Shown: piece by piece, positions 11,700 to 23,266 of the stretch
Layout: each line of letters opens with the position of its first letter
Position numbering within the stretch: position 1 is the first letter of the stretch
DNA from: Lineus longissimus
Lineage: Eukaryota; Nemertea; Pilidiophora; Heteronemertea; Lineidae
Assembly (NCBI RefSeq): GCF_910592395.1
Contig: NC_088325.1
Span: 12,156,109-12,220,108, forward strand
Direction of reading: 5' to 3'
Length of the DNA: 64,000 nucleotides
Notes under the pieces: generated by a model
What the model saw: only the letters and a program-made list of their open reading frames with translations
The model's database searches: none
What the model was told of the DNA's origin: nothing
Made by a program: the position numbers and the translations under genes

Positions 11700-12310
11700 G
11701 AAAAAATACAAGTGAAAAGAATATTTGGACTTGGAATTTTTTTCATCTTTCAGAGTTGACTTTTTTCATTAGTTCAAAATTCTGAACAAAGTCCCGAAAT
11801 GATGATGTTTCCTCATTTTGAGCAGAAACATTGAGAAAAAAAATCAAGTGAAAAAAATATTTATACTCTCATCTTAGAGTTGGAATTTTTTCACAAGTTT
11901 AAAATTCAGAAATATTTTCAAAGTCCAAAAATGATGCTATCTCTTCATTTTGAGAAGAAACATCTAGAGAAAAAATCCAGTAAAAAAAATTTGTACTTAG
12001 AAAATTTTCTCATCTCAGAGTTAGAATTTTTTCACAAGTTCAAAATTCTGAAAAATTTTCAAAGTCCAAAAGTGATGCTATCTCTTCATTTTGAGCAGAA
12101 ACATTGAGAAAAAAAATCAAGTGAAAAAAATATTTGTACTTAGAAAATTTTCTCATCTTACTAAAGAGTTGGAATTTTTCACTAGTTCAAAATTCTGAAA
12201 GATTTTCAAAGTCAAAATATTTTTGGGACTGATGATGTTTCTTCAATTGGAGCAGGAAAAAAAACAAGTGACAAAAATATTTTGACTTAAAATTTTTTTT
12301 TCAGAATTTG
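11700..12310. repeat. Tandem A+T-rich repeat, unit about 125-147 bp, 4 copies
   Basis: Units begin at about 11753, 11877, 12018 and 12165 with GAGTT(G/A)GAATTTTTTCAC. Inside each lie AGTTCAAAATTCTGA, TTTTCAAAGTC, a GATGAT/GATGCT block with TCTTCATTTTGAGCAG, and AAAATCAAGTGAAAAAAATA. A further copy stands alone at 50308-50446 and a fragment at 11036-11110. Open frames here follow the repeat and are not genes. Confidence 0.85.
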
Positions 12311-13159
12311 AACTAGCAATAAACTTAGCAAAAAGTTACTCTGCATTGTAATTATAGCCCTATTGCTGGAGGCAAAATCAGATATCCACTGACGTTTTAC
12401 AAAAGTTGAATTTCTCTGTTTGACCATCAGGTTCATTTAACTTGTTTAACCCTTTGCATTCCAAGTGCAAATTTGTGCATGATCCGAGGGATGAGGTTGA
12501 CTAAGCAATGCTGAAAAGTTTTCATGAATTTTGCAAGCCTTAATATGAAATGAATAGAAAGTATGTGTCAACTTAAGTTTACCTTGATTTTATGCACATG
12601 CTTTGGTCTTTGCTGAATGGCACTGCATTTTTTTACTTTGTAGGCTCAGGATAAGAAGTATTCACGTTAGTCATCATCACCTGATTTTCTGCTTGGCCTT
12701 GGGGCTGGCTTATGATGCGAAACAATACCAATATTTGGTAGGTGCAGTTTATAATAGCCGCATTGTTTTCTCAATATCTCTCGACTAAATATTTAACTTT
12801 TTCTTCATTTTCTTCCAATATGACTAAGGAAATGGAGTATCAGTAATAAAAGATGTAAAAATAACTGGGATCAAATCAGTTAATGGAAAATCACTATAAG
12901 GAATGTCTTCATTTGTACATCATGTGCTAGTTTGCTTGTTTTATGACGAAATTGATGGATTGCGGACTGTGCTTGGGGGCAAAAAGCTGATCTGGTTGTT
13001 TCACAAAGGAACTTATATGATGAGAGCTTTAGAAATATAAAAGCATAATCCTACACTGTACATAGGTGTGAATGGCCATGTTTGACAAAACATCAAACCT
13101 GCTATTCTTTAGGAGCATTTTAAACCATAAATCCTGATGAGCACTGATAATAGATATAA
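12311..13159. other. Noncoding stretch, no gene seen
   Basis: No repeat or exon-like segment with supporting splice signals was found. Confidence 0.5.
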
Positions 13160-13562
13160 GCCGCGCGTACACCACCTGAAAATGGACCACCAATCTTTTT
13201 TCGCGAACCAATGCCGCACCATCGAAAATCCACCAAGTGCGTACACCACCACTGCAACTATAAAAGTTATAAAATCCAGCAACAGATGGCGCGCAAACAA
13301 TAGATTGCATGCGCAGAAAGTGCCATTTCGAAAACCGCCGCCTGTCGCCGAACCATCTAACTAGCTAATTGCCGATCCATTAGCGCGCACACCACGACAA
13401 AGCCGAGCTTTTAACAAGCCGGGCGAATTTGGACCATCAAGCTTGATGGGACAAATTCGCCCGGCAATTTGTACCGGCAATGGATTGCTGAACAAATTTG
13501 TCGCGGCAATGTGGTGGTGTACGTGCAATTGGTCCACCAATATTTCGTGGTGTACGCGCAAC
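13160..13562. mobile_element. Foldback/MITE-like element with nested inverted repeats
   Basis: The ends are inverted copies: GCGCGTACACCAC at 13163-13175 and its complement GTGGTGTACGCGC at 13547-13559, with GGACCACCAA-type sequence following on both sides. GTACACCAC words recur inside in both orientations (for example about 13230, 13388 and 13513 on the opposite strand). A 48-bp near-perfect hairpin lies at 13418-13465 (GCCGGGCGAATTT on the left arm, centred on AAGCTT). The element is more CpG-rich than its flanks. No transposase is encoded, so it is nonautonomous. Several short open frames on both strands follow from the palindromes and are not genes. Confidence 0.8.
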
Positions 13563-15459
13563 TATTCACTTGGTTCTCCCCAGGTTCGTATAAAATGCAA
13601 GTACTGTTTGGTGCATTGGGATCAACTGATGGGGTTTACATTAAATAGAATATCTGATCAGGTAGACAGTGCTACTCAAAGTAGATCTGCAAGTACTGGA
13701 ACAGGACGACTGCCTCTAATGGACTGCTGATTTGGATAGTATCATTAATGAGCATGAGGCTATGACATAAGAAAAGCTTAAGACAAATTTCAAAAGAATC
13801 AACATTGCTTAATTAAACATGTTCAAACAAAGTTATGGTTATTGTTTGTTTTGATCATTGGGAATATCACAGGCAGATGGTCCTCAAAGTGAACATGTCT
13901 TGACGTTTTCAGTTATACTCGGTATCTCATCCATTATCTATTACGGAAACCGTCCGACTCTTCTAATCTGAAAATCAAACAAGTTGTGGTACGAATCCAC
14001 TTTGAGCGAGGGCATACGAAATCAGTTCCAAGTAGACTCGAGTGGTTAGTCAACCATGCGACGCTCCAGGGAAAATTGGGCCGTAAATTTCAACAAGGGT
14101 TGGAGTGTTGTCGAGAACGAGGGCATCCTTGACGGCGATGTTGAACACGTTTTTCCTCTATACCGACAGAACAGTCAATTATATTGCTTGTATTTAAGGG
14201 TGCTTACCAGCCATAACCTTTTAGAGAACAGGTTTTTGAGAGGATTGTCCTGCCTAGGGCAGATTCAAATTTTTGTTTAAAAAGCATTTACAGGTTGTTG
14301 TAGGACTAATAGCTTATATATGAAATCAATATGACATGGTCGTGATTGCCATCAAGAGATGTAAGGCACTTTGTCATTTATTCCAGATGTATTTGATATG
14401 TTAATTTTGTGCAAGGACAGGCGTTTGCACAAAGAAACACCAAAAAAAAATATGTTAAGGAGAAACTTAGTTAACCTGACATGTTGTTAAAAAAAGACTG
14501 TTATCCTAATAAATTCTTTATAAGCCCAGTCATTGGTGGTTTAAGAAATCGATATTGATAAGAAAACAGGTCCTCTGACTTTTTATCACAATCACTTAAT
14601 TACAAGTGTTGGCTTGAAAATGATCGCTTGAGAATAATAAAGAACAACTGGGGCAGTTGATAGTGCCATGTCATCACATGGTTAATTACAAAGTAGAGTG
14701 TAATAAAGGGTTGTAAATCTTGTTAGGATCGGATTGCCTCCAAAAGTGGCTGTGGTGAAGTTTGTTTGCCGAGAGCTCAAACACCTGGTACGCTTCAATT
14801 TGTTGCCAGATAATGTATGCTTCTTCTCGAAACTCTGACTGATTCTGAAAACAGATAGGTTGAACTTGGTTTTAAGATCCATTCATTTCACGAAATCTGA
14901 GCATGTCAATTAGAATTGCTCAAACATTAGGTCCAAGTCCATTTGCTTGGCCTCAATGCAAGCTGGCCTGATTCACTATATGTCTTGATGTGCATTTTCT
15001 GCATGAGATGTACTCATCTATTGAAAACTTAAGTTGCCATCAATATATTTCGTTCATTGTCTTCAGCTGAGCTGCATCCGCCAACACACAAAGAAATGAA
15101 CGTCGCAAATGCTTGGCAAATAGGAGAATGAGAATGACTCAGTGGTCAGCGAGATTGTCCAAATATTAACTGAGGTGACCTCACGCTTGGCAAACAAAGC
15201 GTAAACCGATATGTAACTCGAGATGAAGAAATTTCATATTTGATGAAGGATTTTACGCGAGGGTGATTTTGGTGTTTCGTCGTGTGATCCGAAGACAATA
15301 GGAAGACTGTTGAAATAGGTAATGGGCATGCGATAATGGAAAGTAGTCATCTATTGTTTGCAGGATTGCCTGGCTCAGGTGCATCAGGGGGACTTGGCTA
15401 GTGCCCTTTCAACAACAGAAGGTTAGGGATGCTGTACCAAATCTAGAAAAACCTGATAC
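13563..15459. other. No gene called; one GC-richer open patch
   Basis: Bases 13920-14170 are GC-richer than the surroundings and open in several frames on both strands (for example ENWAVNFNKGWSVVENEGIL on plus and FNIAVKDALVLDNTPTLVEI on minus). Because competing frames are equally good and no clean splice pair was found, no exon is called. Confidence 0.4.
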
Positions 15460-15525
15460 CTTTATATTAGCATTGTCTTCTGTAGTTGATAGTAGGCTAG
15501 ATTCACCAGTTTCACAATGGGGTCC
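15460..15525 (-). CDS. Weak candidate internal exon, 22 codons
   Basis: On minus, an AATTTGTTTCAG acceptor and an AAG/GTATCA donor bound 66 nt that are open in phase 0 and encode GPHCETGESSLLSTTEDN followed by ANIK. It is phase-compatible with the candidate exon at 17175-17315 and with the entry of 5815-5966 on the same strand. The segment also lies inside an unspliced 92-codon ATG frame (15409-15687), which is the alternative reading. Short length makes this a weak call. Confidence 0.2.
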
Positions 15526-16730
15526 CTGAAACAAATTTTCTAACTTAGTCATGCTTGCAGCACTTTTCCAGTCCTCTGACCCTATGATTCGGTGCAGGCT
15601 TTGTGAAGGCACAAAAAATGAGTTATTGCAATTGTAAGGTTTCCACCGAAAACTTTGAAACATTTTAGTTGAGAAAAGGTTCCCCATAGGTTAAAAAAGA
15701 TTATCAGCTTACTTTGCATAACTGCAGAAGGACCTCTGGTTAGAATGTAGATGCACAAAAAAAGATTTGCCCATGTTGTTAGAATTTCACAGAAAATTAT
15801 GAGCTAGATTTTCTTCTCTCATTGGAGTTCTTAATTAGTTGACAGCAGGTTCCCCTGGGTTCAGACATATCGGAAAGAATAATAGGATGATATTACATGA
15901 TTGACAGCAATGACCACCGATTATCACATGCCGGCCACTGGGGATGCGTATAACTTTGGATTCATCACTACTTGTGATCCTTTGAACAATTGGAAGCGCA
16001 GATATCGCCCATCATGATTGGAGGTTGACAATGGGAGCAACGCTTTCACCCATTCTCTCTCTTCTCAACAAAGGGAGGATTCATCCTTTATCAAGGTAGG
16101 CAAACCCTGGAACGACATCAGTAATCCATGTCGAAAAAAAATGCAATGATTCACAGGCGAATTTGGCCCAATTTTTGCAAGTCCAGATGAGGTATTATTA
16201 GCCATGAATCCATTAGCCACATCAAAAATGAATGTATTTGTCATCTTTTTGGTTTATTTTTTGAGAAGGGCTAGTCTTCCCGACTTCTCCTAAATGACAA
16301 TGCTCACTGTCTAGCCTTGATTCTTAAGCAGAATATCATGGTTCCAAGTTTTGTTGGACTGATCTTTCAGACTTTAGGATAAAATTATGACCATGGCAAC
16401 CACCTAGATTTTTACAGTATCATGATTAACCTTTTGGTTACTGTCGTTTAGCCTTTAGGATCAGGTATCAAAATAAATAAAGACAATGTAGTGCTCACAA
16501 TTGTGCTTTCCTTGAGGCTTCGATACCCTTAAATCTCTGTCACAGAGTACATATGCTGTAATATTGCATGAACTACCTCCACATACATGACATAAGATCA
16601 AGATAGATGAATAGCACAGAGAGGTGTTGCGATCTCAGCGGCAAGTTGTGCAGCAAGTTAAGATGCTATGACTGACCCTCACTGCTTGACAGCTGAACTT
16701 CCACTTTATTGATTACCTAAGTTTCATCAG
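15526..16730. other. Noncoding stretch, no gene seen
   Basis: No repeat or exon-like segment was found that survives splice and frame checks. Confidence 0.5.
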
Positions 16731-16785
16731 TGATGACATTTTAAGCCAAGGGCAAATTGTAACCAGTGAAAATCATAAATATGAG
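16731..16785 (+). CDS. Candidate short internal exon, possibly lectin-type
   Basis: An acceptor (CTAAGTTTCATCAG) and a perfect GTAAGT donor bound 55 nt. In the only sensible frame there is a one-base overhang, then 18 codons reading DDILSQGQIVTSENHKYE, leaving in phase 0. The motif (L-x-x-G-Q-x-(I/L)-x-S-x-N-x-K-Y) resembles the first strand of GNA-type mannose-binding lectin domains, which are present in molluscs, but no following exon with the expected Q-x-D-G-N-x-V-x-Y motif was found, so the family hint is weak. The exon itself rests on good splice sites and a plausible peptide. Confidence 0.35.
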
Positions 16786-17174
16786 GTAAGTGAGATTAGA
16801 TTTGTTGGTAATTTCCGTGACATTTGATAGAAGTGGCAGACAACCTCATTTTAATATCTTGTTATAAGCTATTTGGGGTGTTGCAGTAATGAAGTACCTA
16901 GTCGATGAAATTCTGATGATATGACTGCTCATGATGATTGCATTAAGTCCAATAACATGATTCACGTCTACAGTAAACCTTATTTTGAAGGCTGTGACAA
17001 AATTTAGTGTTGGAGTATTTATTACCTCTTTATGACCTGAAGTTGCCTTGAGTTCTAGATGAAGTTGTCAATTATCATATGAGTCATTTCCGCAACAAAA
17101 TGAAATGGAGAGAACTTGCTTGCTATATCAGCTTCCAGTCTTCCTTCTTTGCCTTCGACTGGTCAAACATTTAC
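16786..17174. other. Noncoding, intron-like
   Basis: No exon-like segment. Begins at the GTAAGT donor of the preceding plus-strand exon candidate. Confidence 0.45.
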
Positions 17175-17315
17175 ATCATTGGTCCCCAAGAACGTGGCAG
17201 TGCGATGCAAATCTTCCTCTATTCCCCATCGCTTTTCTCGGAGAGATGTCGACCCCAGCTGGGCCTCCTCTCGGCTGGCAATCACAGGACGTTCAGCTTG
17301 CAGGGTTTGCCTCAG
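17175..17315 (-). CDS. Candidate internal exon, hydrophilic, unknown protein
   Basis: This GC-rich island is open in all three plus frames, but the most protein-like reading is on minus. There, 47 codons in phase 0 lie between an acceptor (CTGTTTCATAG) and a GTAAAT donor. The peptide includes LRQTLQAERPVIASREEAQL, then GSTSLREKRWGIEEDLHRTA and TFLGTND. Charged residues, balanced codons and the drop in GC at the edges favour coding. The alternative is a plus-strand exon after the acceptor CTTGCTTGCTATATCAG near 17130, which would also follow the exon at 16731-16785 in phase. Family not recognised. Confidence 0.35.
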
Positions 17316-20300
17316 CTATGAAACAGTTGTGTAAGATGAGGTTCTCCTATGGCTTGAACCCCTTACACTTGTCCAAACAGTTGCTTAACATTCCTTATCT
17401 CTGGCACAACCAGTGCTTTGTATCATTTCGTCATAAAAATATCCTGTCTTCTCCACCCCCCCAAAAAATCTAAATTTCCACAGGTAACTCAATTTGTATT
17501 TGTCTTATTGGTTCTTTTATCTTTTACAGAGGATGCCTGTACTCCAGTGCTGCGTCTTGGATTGATTTGTAAGAATAGACAAATAGCTTGTCTCAAGACC
17601 CAAGCGATCTGAGTGTTCCTTCTGATTTCTTAATACCACACATTCCAATCATCACAGACCAGCCAGTCGAGAGTCCTTAACACTCACACAGAAGACTAAC
17701 TTTCACTGTCAGTCAATAATTGGTGCTATGAGGGCAAGATGAGATGCGTTGCGAGTTCCTTTCCTGACCAATTAGGTGTGTTCCTTGTTGAAACGTGTTA
17801 AACCACTTCACACTTCATGAATCACCACCAGACCAGGCCAGGCTGTTCCTGACAAACCTTGGAAAAATCCACCAAAGATTTACCATGTTACCAGCTAGCA
17901 CTCTATTTTTCATTTTAACCTGATAAAAATATCTCTTCAATCTAAAATGTTCGGGATAATGATGCAAAAAGTGTCTGTTTTACCCCATTACCGGTCATCC
18001 TGTGTTCATAATCGGGTAGTTTCAAACGGTGATGATGAAAAGATATTCACCTTATTGTCTCTGGGGTCATTTAGGTATTGGTTAAGGCTAATAGACGGTT
18101 TGGTCACGATTTGATAATTTCATTGTTGGTAATATCCGTAACGCTATGGACTGATTATCAGGTATCTCCTCATTGAATACCAATAGAGACAGTGAATCAT
18201 TGGGTTGAATTTTCTCGGGAATAGTTTTATGTCACTAGAAATCAATCTTATATGATGTTGCTGAGCATTGATTATAGAATAAGGAACTGCTTCTTTTGAG
18301 GGGGGGGGGGGGGGGCTGATATTTTCACAAAGAAATCACTCACGAGTGCATGTCACTGCTGGTAAATCTTCAGGCTTACATGTACTTGACCAAATTTCTA
18401 AACCATAGAAAACTCTACATTGGTTATTGAAGAAGTTTTGTTCCTGGCCCCTTAAAGAGAGGTTGAAGTTAGATTCTCTGTACCAGAGTGCCAATGCCAG
18501 GGTTGGATGAAGTTTCAAGTGTAACCTGATACGGGCTAAAACTCCTCGAGACTGGCCAAATATCTGGATTATTTGACAAATGTGGTGCTGTGGTAGAAAC
18601 TGAAGTGATAGGCACTGCCATACCAGCCACCTAAGATAAGTCAGAGCAAATGTATAAAAAAACTTTGGTAAGAAATTATACATGTGTCTTTATCACAGGT
18701 TTCCCCCAATTTGTGTGGAGCACAAGTCACAAATCTGAGGTGGGATCCCATGAGCCTAAGTGTTGCTCATCTGTGACAAGAGGGAATAATAGAAAAAGTT
18801 GCAATTTATAGATTTGTGATATTGCTTCGTCATCTTGAGGTGTCATCAGTGAATCATACATGATCCAATAGAAATCATGGTCATTACCTAATCAGGAGTC
18901 CTCATACCCCCAGGGAGAACCCTTGGCACATACACATTCAGATTATGTGGTGACAGCATGTCCTATTTTGTGACCAAAGATGCTTCCTGAAATGAACTTT
19001 AAAGCTGTGGTCCCTTGGACATGATTGTCATTGCTTTGGCAAGTAAAAGATCCCACACAGTGGGTAAACTTGTAACTGGAAATGGACTCAAAAATCTCAG
19101 CAAAATCTTGTTGCCATAATGATGATGTTGAAGGTTGATACGAGGGATATATCCCTTAGGTACAAACAATTGTCAAAGCAGATGAGTCACACATAGAACG
19201 ATACTGGCAAATCTGATGGAATTTGTCTCCTTCTGTTCAGATGTAATCATCACTCCGTCACCTTTTAATACAATCTGTCTCGCTTACCGGGTTGGTCATC
19301 CTCAATTTGTTGATTTACCGATGAGCCCGATGAGCTGGTTCACAGGGTTGGTCATCGCCAATTTGGTTCGATTTCATGCAATGATCTCTCATGAGTTTAC
19401 GTATTAGTATTGGTCAGTCCTGATTTGGTATGAACCCTTGATGATCTATGATCGGTTACCAAGTCTGATGGTTGACCAAAGTTCACACATTGGTCATGTT
19501 CATCATCAACTTGTAACTCCGACTTGTTACTCTTGATACTGGTCAATGTAGGTTGTGGGTGTTTCTCTCGAAAGGAATGTATGGTAGCACTTAAGATGCT
19601 TAAGATGCAATTTCAACGGCATCGAAGCGAGTCGTCCGGGCGGGATTAAACCATCAATTTCTAGAAAATGTGCATTTCGATTCGAAAACCTTACCGATTT
19701 ATGAGAAAGTGACGTAGTCATTTGTCAAAAACAGCTAAAACATTATATGGTGAAATTTGACACGAGTTACCCTTTATGATGCTTAAACTCATCTCAACTC
19801 ACCAAGATTGATATTTAAGTCAAACTTTTCTATGGGAGGCAGGGCGGTATTCAGACAAGGTGCGGAAGGGACTACCGAGTGCTCAGATTACTATCAGAAT
19901 TTGGGATAAGTAAATCGCTGAAAATATTAGAATTGGGATCTTTCCCTTAATATCTAATCAGTGGCCCTTGATGATCTTTTTAAAAAACATAAAAGGAAGA
20001 TTTGAGAAAACATGCCTGCATCTGCCCGAAATGGTTAATTTAAGAATCCTATGTCCTGGAATGAGCCCCTGGCAATGCTCAAGGCCAACACCATGGTCAG
20101 TCCAACTGTCACAACCACCTGCTCCTCCACAATGGAAGTGTCATTAGAGACTTGGGATGCTCAGACACACACATAGAGAATCATCTGAGCTCTTGCCCCA
20201 GGAATAAGGCCATCATACTTGTCAAATGCAAACTGGCACTGGGAACATGGGCGTCTTTGAGCTCTGTTTCAAAGTGGGTTGCCGCGCTAGTGCTATGTAT

Positions 20301-21107
20301 AGAGCAGCACTTTGATTATGATATATTGATCAAATCAATTAAGTCTGTCATCTGAAACTTAGAAGGTCATCCAACTGCTTGTCCCCAGAATAATGCCATA
20401 TCCCTTGTCAAACTGCTGTAGGTACAGGTTCTGTGACAAAATGGTTCCTCTGCTAGCTACTCTAACACCGAAAGCAACAGACATATTCATTGTGGTATCC
20501 TGTAAAAGAGAGATTTATCTACATTTATGCTGACTATAAAGTCACGACTAGGCGATGTTTTATTGTTGCTACAATTATTGCGGGCTTTGGAGATGATGCT
20601 AAGCTTTGAAATAGAGTTGTTCCGAAAAGGTCACAGAATGCCTCGAGAGACCATCTTTCCTGTCAGATACACTCTGAATGCAATATAGAATTCCCTTTTA
20701 AAAGAACTGTTATGTTTAAGGGCTCAGCAAAGTGCACTTGGAATGTGCACTGACCAGAAGTGGTCATTGAGCTGTGCTGCATCTAACCTCGGGAGCATGG
20801 CAAAAGCTTCTGTCAAAACATAACAGTTGTCTGTTTAGCCATAAGGACTTGTTTCTTCACAAACAGATCTCTTGCATTAAGTTTATCATTGGTTTGGGCT
20901 GTGTGAAAATGGATAAACTGTCGCTGATGACTTGCATTGTTTTTATGGGATGAAGTCAGGAAAAGATGGTGCAGTGGACTTTCCTTTAGGCAGCATCACG
21001 AATGAGGGAGACTGCTTTAACAAAAGATAAATGTTTACAAGAGAAAAAGCATTGTTGATTGCATGTCAAAAAACAAAGCTCTTTCATCTAATTGCATTGC
21101 CTCTCAG
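17316..21107. other. Noncoding; homopolymer and irregular iterated words
   Basis: A 16-base G run lies at 18300-18315. Near 19290-19500 the word TTGGTCA followed by an AATTTG/GATTTGG block recurs four times at irregular spacing (about 57-80 bp), a decayed short-period repeat. Open frames such as 115 codons on minus at 18336-18683 are within chance length and lack support. Confidence 0.5.
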
Positions 21108-21253
21108 CAAAATACAAAGTCTTGTGAAGTGACCTGCATCATCTCACAAGATAGTAGCAGCCTCCCATTGTCTGCTCATCTTCAGCTTCCGTATCTTTCC
21201 TACTACGGGCTATTTATGCCTCCCACGAGATCCATTGCTGCTCGTAAAAATCG
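21108..21253 (+). CDS. Candidate exon, unknown protein
   Basis: A pyrimidine-rich acceptor (TTGCATTGCCTCTCAG) precedes 146 nt open in phase 0, ending at a GTGAGT donor in phase 2. The peptide includes SCEVTCIISQDSSSLPLSAH and LQLPYLSYYGLFMPPTRSIA. Alternatively the segment is a first exon starting at ATG 21063 (GATTGCATGT) in the same frame. No family is recognised. The downstream candidate at 25905-25975 would join in phase. Confidence 0.3.
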
Positions 21254-21428
21254 GTGAGTTAGCATAGCTAACTGGTCTTTTGACACCAAATATGTGTTCT
21301 ATTGACAGTACCACACATCATATACAACATTGTTAAGACGAATAAGGAGATGAAATGACCGGCTAGGGGGGTGGAGATGTTCACTTAAAAGTACACACCT
21401 TCATAACCTAATTCTTTCTTTATATGTT

Positions 21429-21782
21429 CCCAGTTTAAAGGGAACTGGAACCGCCGAGCGATTTATTCAACTTTTCGACTTTCACCGCCCAAGAAAGTCA
21501 AACTTCCAACTTCCTATTCGAGTTCAGATTTGTAGCTCCGCCCCCAGTGCCCGAGCATGCGCAGTTCAATTTGTTATTATTGAGAATCATGTGAGAATCA
21601 CGTGAGTCATGCGATCTTTCATTCATGAGTTTTCGTAGTAAATTCCATAGTAGTGACGTCACTCAATGATTGACAGCTAGGCGCCATGTTTCATTCATGC
21701 CTCGTTCTGATCACCCGATACGCAGGAAATGAAAACGAGGTCATACGAACTGGCTTGGCGGTTTCAGTTCCCAGTTTTAGGG
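21429..21782. mobile_element. TIR element (MITE-like) with promoter-type motif cluster
   Basis: The left end GGGAACTGGAACCGCC (21440-21455) and the right end GGCGGTTTCAGTTCCC (21757-21772) are inverted copies with one mismatch. CAGTTTAAAG and CAGTTTTAGGG flank them less exactly. Inside lie an Sp1-like CCGCCCCC (about 21539), an NRF-1-like GAGCATGCGCAG (about 21553), CACGTGAGTCATGCG (about 21600), a palindromic TGACGTCA (about 21656) and GGCGCCATG (about 21682). The block is much richer in CpG than the flanks. No coding capacity was seen. Either a nonautonomous transposon that carries promoter motifs or, less likely, a genuine promoter that happens to have inverted ends. Confidence 0.55.
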
Positions 21783-23157
21783 AAAAGTGACCATTGAAAG
21801 GGCTATATACTCCCTGATTTTCTTTCGATCAGAAATCCTAACAACACAGAAAAAGGAAGGGGTGATGCTGGCTTTGGTAAAATTCTCCATATATCATAGC
21901 ATCACACTCCTAAACAAATTGCCTATCTCTGTTTTCCATGCAATTTGTTTAGGTGCAAGACGATAGAAGACGCTCACTGAGGCCTTTCCCAAGGGATTTT
22001 GATTTCTTTTCAACGAACCCGAGGTTTCCAAAGGCACATTTTTGCCGAGATGCCCTTGTCTTGATGCAGTGCCCTCCCTTGAAATTTGAAAAGCTTTGTT
22101 GGCCAATCATGTGTGCAATTGGTTATCATGGTTATGTGGGAATACATATGCAGTGACTAAGTAAGCATTGGTGGTGATATGCCAAGGCTTGGTTTACCTT
22201 TGCCTTACAACTCTTTAAAATTTACTCTGAACGACGGCTTTTGCTGTGAGTAGTACAACTGGCTTCCTATCCCATTGGCATGCTGTAAAAATTTCACTTC
22301 CGATATATCCTTTGTGCCTTTGAAGAGTTAATCGAGCAAAGTTGCTTTCTCACATGTCAATTCTGACGTTATACCGATGATTAAATTTAGTGTCTGTTAC
22401 GTGAGTGGAACCACAATCGCGAAAAGTCGAGACTTGATATGCTGGAGATGGACTATCATTTAGACGCTGGCCCAGATAGAACACCATTCTCATGATCGGT
22501 GAGGGATCCGATCATAGATCATAAATTCCCTTGGAACAAAATGACGGTATAACTCATCTTGGGTCCGTCTGATTTCTACATTTATCATTACTGTTGTTAG
22601 CAGGCAAAGTGTCGGGAGAGAGAAGTTAGTGAAACGAAGTATTCTTCTGCTTGGGATTGAGGCGTAGTGCATATCAGTGTTCTTTCTTGATGGTTGCATT
22701 TTTGGTCCCGCATTTCCATCTTGTGCCAAATCTTGAAGGTTTTGAGCATAGGATGCAAAACATAGGATGTTAAACTTCATGTCTCAAAATAGTGAAATCC
22801 CCTTCATATCCACTTAATATCTTGAGATGGCCCACAAACCATCAAAGACAAAGGTTTAACTGACAGTGAAATTTCCTAATAACACCACAGATTGTTTCAA
22901 TGAAAATTGTGATTTGTTCGCCATAGGCTGGCTGGGAGGTTATTGTAAAACGTGTCGAGATTGACAGAACAAGTCTTAGTCTAGAATATCTGATGAGGGT
23001 AAATCAATTTGGAGATGTCTTATCTGAGAAGCTATGGACTGTCATTATGCAGGGGGAAGGAGTACATGTTAGGGAGTTGAGTTGTTTATCTAATATGCCA
23101 TATTCAATTTTAATATGTTGAATATTTCCTGGTGCACAGTAGTACATGTAGTTAGAA
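21783..23157. other. Noncoding stretch, no gene called
   Basis: A 96-codon ATG frame on minus (22490-22780, begins MKFNILCFASYAQNLQ) is unsupported by splice sites or similarity and is within chance length. Confidence 0.45.
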
Positions 23158-23266
23158 ATGATCTCAAACATGTCAAAATGGATAATCCAAGGTCTTTACA
23201 TGACTAGTATCGTATTTCTAATCCTGCTCAGTGTTTTATTCTTCAGTTCCGATGTCGCGGCACCCA
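23158..23266 (+). CDS. Candidate first coding exon with signal peptide or anchor
   Basis: ATG at 23158 (TTAGAAATGA context) starts a frame with a short polar start (MISNMSKWIIQGLY) and then a strongly hydrophobic run (MTSIVFLILLSVLFF) followed by SSDVAAP. This is the shape of a secretory signal peptide with a small-residue cleavage region. The segment ends at a GTAGGT donor in phase 1. The next candidate plus-strand exons at 24727-24814 and 25905-25975 join in phase (A+CA, then AG+C). Without a transcript the chain is only suggestive. Product unknown; the leader would direct it to the secretory pathway. Confidence 0.3.

Noticed and set aside
11880-12107. 75-codon plus frame of repeated Phe/Lys-rich sequence
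   Set aside because: A translation of the ~140-bp A+T-rich tandem repeat.
13361-13730. Open frames on both strands around the 13.4-kb palindrome
   Set aside because: They mirror each other because of the inverted repeats of the foldback element.
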